The translations under genes were made by a program, and so were the position numbers. 64,000 bases of DNA from Isoalcanivorax indicus (lineage in GTDB: Bacteria; Pseudomonadota; Gammaproteobacteria; Pseudomonadales; Alcanivoracaceae). Below the pieces are notes generated by a model, which was not told where the DNA came from, did not search any database, and saw only the letters and a list, made by a program, of their open reading frames with translations. Positions 60,142-64,000 of the stretch are shown here, one piece after another. The stretch lies in the NCBI RefSeq assembly GCF_003259185.1, contig NZ_QGMP01000001.1, positions 806,001 to 870,000 of the forward strand. The letters run 5' to 3'. Positions within the stretch are counted from its first letter, which is position 1, and each line of letters starts with the position of its first letter.

Positions 60142-62001
60142 ATGGCCAAGGTCATCCCGCAACTCAACACGCTCCGCAACATGACTTCAGGCGAACGCCG
60201 CTTGGGGCAGCGCTTGGAGTTGCTGTTGGAGGATGACTACACTATCTGGTACGACATCCCGGTTGGCCGTCGGCGGCGCTATCCGGATTTCATCATCCTG
60301 CACCCCGCCCGGGGCCTGCTGTTCCTGGAAGTGAAAGACTGGAAGCTCGACGCCCTCAAGCGCATTACCCCGCAAGACGCCGAAATACATACCTCTCAAG
60401 GCCTGAAGATCGTCAGCAACCCTCTGGAGCAGGTACGTCAGTGCGCCCATGTGGCAGTGAACCAGCTTCAGCGTGACGAGCAGCTTAGGCAACAGGGCGG
60501 GCGCTTCCATGGTCGGCTGTGCTTCCCCTACGGCTACGGTGTGGTGTTCCCGAATATCACCCGCAAGCAATGGGATGAGGCGATCAGCGAGCAAGACCAA
60601 GAGCTGGTGCTGCCGCCTCATCGCCTGATCTGCCGTGATGAAATGATCGCCACCGTCGATCCTGAGGTCTTTCAGTCCCGGCTGTGGGGCATGTTCGAGT
60701 ATGCCTTTGGCGACAAGCTGTCCTTGCCGCAGATTGATCGCATCCGCTGGAACCTGTTTCCGGAGGTGCGCATCAACGCGCCGCAGCAGGACTTGTTTGC
60801 CATTAATACGGAAGATGACACCCCGATAGCCAGCTATAGCATTCCGGATATCGTCCGCGTGATGGATCTGCAACAGGAGCAGCTGGCCCGCAGCATGGGC
60901 GACGGCCACCGCGTGGTGCATGGCGTGGCCGGGTCCGGCAAGACCCTGATTCTGGGCTACCGCTGTCTGCATCTGGCCCAGGCCGTCAACAAACCTATTC
61001 TGGTGCTGTGCTTCAACATCACCCTGGCGGCCAAGCTGCGCAGCTTTATTGCTGAAAAGGGTGTTGGCGATAAAGTACAGGTGCATCACTTCCACGAATG
61101 GTGCGGCCTGCAACTCCAAACCTACAACGTGAACCTGCGGCCAGGGAACGGCGAAGAATACTGGGAACGGCAGGTGAGCACCGTCATACAAGCAGTGGAT
61201 AAAGGCCATATCCCCCGCGCCCAGTACAGCGCCGTGATGATCGATGAAGGCCACGACTTCGAGCAGGAATGGCTCAAGCTCATCGTGCAGATGATTGACC
61301 CGGACACCAATTCCTTGCTGCTGCTCTATGATGACGCCCAATCCATCTATAAAAAGCGGAGCAACCTGAAGTTCCCGCTCTCCAGCGCGGGCATCCAGGC
61401 CCGAGGCCGCACCACCATCCTCAAGCTGAACTACCGCAACACGCGCGAAATCCTCAGCTTCGCCTACGACTTTGCCAAAGACTTCCTGCAAGCCCAGGAT
61501 GCGGATGAAGACCACATCCCCCTGATCGCCCCGGAGGTGGCCGGCAGCAGCGGCCCGGCACCCCAATTCCGCAAGTTCGACAACTTCAACGACGAAGCCC
61601 ACTACATCGCCCGCTGCATCCGCAAATGGCACCTGCAAGGCCACTCACTGGACGATATCGCCGTGATCTACGGCCACCACCGACAGGCCGAGATCCTGCA
61701 GCGCGCGCTGATGAACAATGATATCCCCTGCGCCTGGCTGAGAAGCACCGCTGACAAGAAGCGTTATAACACCAATGCCGACAGGGTGACCCTGCTAACG
61801 CGACAAAGCAGCAAAGGACTGGAATTCGATACTGTGGTGTTGGCAGGCCTGGGCGGCTTGAAAGATGACGAAGAGAATCTGGAGTGGGAGGTGCGCCTGT
61901 TGTATGTGGGCATGACGCGGGCGAGGCAGCAGCTTTTACTGACAGGGAGTGGTGAGAACTGGTTTGTGGGGCGCCTGGATATGACCTATAACGAGATATG
62001 A
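60142..62001 (+). CDS. NERD nuclease-superfamily 1 helicase fusion
   Basis: 619-residue protein. Residues about 14-130 are a NERD nuclease-related domain (YPDFIILHPARGLLFLEVKD, giving the PD...ExK-type active site), followed by a UvrD/Rep-like helicase: Walker A GVAGSGKT at 261-268, IDEGHD at 367-372, LNYRNTREI, SSKGLEFDTVVLAG and YVGMTRARQQLLLTG. Such proteins are linked to DNA repair, plasmid or phage defence, but experimental roles are few. It stands alone after the acidic unknown gene. Confidence 0.85.
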   Translation: MAKVIPQLNTLRNMTSGERRLGQRLELLLEDDYTIWYDIPVGRRRRYPDFIILHPARGLLFLEVKDWKLDALKRITPQDAEIHTSQGLKIVSNPLEQVRQCAHVAVNQLQRDEQLRQQGGRFHGRLCFPYGYGVVFPNITRKQWDEAISEQDQELVLPPHRLICRDEMIATVDPEVFQSRLWGMFEYAFGDKLSLPQIDRIRWNLFPEVRINAPQQDLFAINTEDDTPIASYSIPDIVRVMDLQQEQLARSMGDGHRVVHGVAGSGKTLILGYRCLHLAQAVNKPILVLCFNITLAAKLRSFIAEKGVGDKVQVHHFHEWCGLQLQTYNVNLRPGNGEEYWERQVSTVIQAVDKGHIPRAQYSAVMIDEGHDFEQEWLKLIVQMIDPDTNSLLLLYDDAQSIYKKRSNLKFPLSSAGIQARGRTTILKLNYRNTREILSFAYDFAKDFLQAQDADEDHIPLIAPEVAGSSGPAPQFRKFDNFNDEAHYIARCIRKWHLQGHSLDDIAVIYGHHRQAEILQRALMNNDIPCAWLRSTADKKRYNTNADRVTLLTRQSSKGLEFDTVVLAGLGGLKDDEENLEWEVRLLYVGMTRARQQLLLTGSGENWFVGRLDMTYNEI

Positions 62002-62162
62002 ATACTGGTGTTGATAAGGGGGCTTCATGAGGCAGATTGCGAGCGGGTGGAGGCCCTCGTGATTGGGGTAAGTCCACACTATGTCTAAAGTGTCCGCTAA
62101 AGTGGTAGCAGGTTAATCAGCTTAAGCGAGTGCTATGCTTGGGATTAATTGGGGGGGTTAAT

Positions 62163-62666
62163 ATGAAATGCAAAGTTATTATTTTGGTGCTGTTCGTATA
62201 TCTAGGCGGTTGCTCAGTAAATCCAATTGTCCATAATCCAGACATGTTGCCGGAGTCTGAGCTGGCGAGGGTGTCGACTGAAGACATAGGTCGCTGGTTA
62301 TCTGGCGATCAGTTGTTTACCAACTTTATGAATGTAAGGGATGCGGAGGGTAAAGAAATTGCCGCTGTGTCTTTCATGACTTCTCTTCCATCGACCTTTG
62401 TTTTAAGTGAAGGTGAGTACCTGTTTAATGTGAAATGTTCCAATACAAATGGTATTGGAGACGGCGTCTATAGTTTTAGCCAAATATATGTAGGTATAGA
62501 AGCAGGAGAAGAGTATATAGTTTACTGTTTAAGCAGATCGGAGAAAAATTTTCTGGGTATTTCAATGATCAGGCAGATGGTTGCATTTATCTCAAAAAGT
62601 GAGAACTATGAAAAGGAGAGGGCGGATAATGTTGTACACCTTAAAGAATTGAAAACTGAAGATTAA
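62163..62666 (+). CDS. Lipoprotein of unknown function
   Basis: 167-residue lipoprotein with signal MKCKVIILVLFVYLGGC (lipobox LGGC, Cys17). The mature part is beta-rich (GVYSFSQIYVGIEAGEEYIV) and ends in a charged helix. It resembles small periplasmic lipoproteins such as DUF2846-type in style, but I could not assign a family. GGGGGG stands four to nine bases before the ATG. AT-rich relative to its neighbours; a terminator follows before fadA. Confidence 0.7.
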   Translation: MKCKVIILVLFVYLGGCSVNPIVHNPDMLPESELARVSTEDIGRWLSGDQLFTNFMNVRDAEGKEIAAVSFMTSLPSTFVLSEGEYLFNVKCSNTNGIGDGVYSFSQIYVGIEAGEEYIVYCLSRSEKNFLGISMIRQMVAFISKSENYEKERADNVVHLKELKTED

Positions 62667-62733
62667 GTGTAAGAAGCCCCCGCGCCAGTTTGTACCATGG
62701 TTGGCCGAACATATTCTTGCTCGTCCATAAAAA

Positions 62734-62754
62734 AAGCCCGGCATAGCCGGGCTT
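62734..62754. terminator. Bidirectional terminator between the lipoprotein gene and fadA
   Basis: Stem AAGCCCGGC/GCCGGGCTT with loop ATA. TTTT follows on the + strand and seven Ts on the minus strand, so it can end both the lipoprotein transcript and the fadBA operon. Confidence 0.9.
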
Positions 62755-62783
62755 TTCCGTTCTGATCTTACAGGCTCAAACCA

Positions 62784-64000
<1,217 letters not shown>

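Noticed and set aside
60187-61644. 485-codon frame antisense to the NERD-helicase
   Set aside because: The + strand product has nuclease and helicase motifs in order; the antisense frame has none.

Overview
The window looks like a chromosomal stretch of a marine, hydrocarbon-degrading gammaproteobacterium, most likely Alcanivorax or a close relative. The reasons are an AlkB alkane 1-monooxygenase with all its histidine boxes, a fadBA beta-oxidation operon at the right edge, a FadL/OmpP1-type outer-membrane transporter, a periplasmic haem-containing cis/trans fatty acid isomerase, an ectoine hydroxylase and generally GC-rich, tightly packed genes. This taxonomic reading is inference from gene content. 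No tRNA, rRNA, CRISPR array or intact insertion sequence was seen.

Layout. 1-5.2 kb: the end of a haem import system (hmuV, whose start codon is cut by the window edge), a DksA-like protein, an AGCS symporter, a YaiI-family protein and deaD. 5.2-13.5 kb: cti, a membrane-anchored BLUF photoreceptor, a lipoprotein, DUF1643, nitroreductase, dodecin, a UbiB-like kinase and an RHH/zinc-ribbon regulator. 13.6-19 kb: ectD, a thioesterase, a chalcone-isomerase-fold protein and a GlxA-type regulator operon. 20-30 kb: an envelope region. A LysR gene diverges from fadL, followed by a 1197-residue Ig-like lipoprotein, a decayed non-coding stretch, a cysteine-rich exported protein, a DsbC-like isomerase, an FKBP lipoprotein and an orphan GspC-like protein. 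30-33 kb: a small accessory patch with a RAYT transposase relative, toxin-antitoxin remains, a nuclease-family fragment and a two-gene XRE operon under a perfect palindrome. 33.4-40.6 kb: a probable small RNA, a LysR regulator, an RND pump and an MFS exporter. 40.6-43.8 kb: four unknown, AT-richer genes. 43.9-54.7 kb: ordinary housekeeping and accessory genes (SDR, GST-like, DUF1415, MOSC, dbpA, methyltransferase, DJ-1/PfpI, AraC) and two large lipoproteins. 55-57 kb: solitary toxin-antitoxin-type genes (RHH, ImmA/IrrE, MNT) and a 42-residue proline-rich ORF. 57-64 kb: alkB behind a palindromic operator, an unknown acidic protein, a NERD-helicase, a lipoprotein and fadBA.

How it fits together. 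FadL would bring hydrophobic substrates across the outer membrane, AlkB would hydroxylate terminal carbons, and FadBA would degrade the resulting acyl-CoAs. Cti, RND and MFS pumps and EctD would protect against solvent, biocide and salt stress. DsbC and FKBP next to a ten-cysteine exported protein suggest a local folding module.

The observations most worth following are: a probable small RNA near 33.54-33.63 kb whose two hairpin loops carry the same C-rich word; the RHH/zinc-ribbon regulator with matching half-palindromes in its own and its neighbour's promoter; the XRE pair under a 25-bp palindrome; and the uncharacterised islands at 40.6-43.8 kb and 58.5-62.0 kb.
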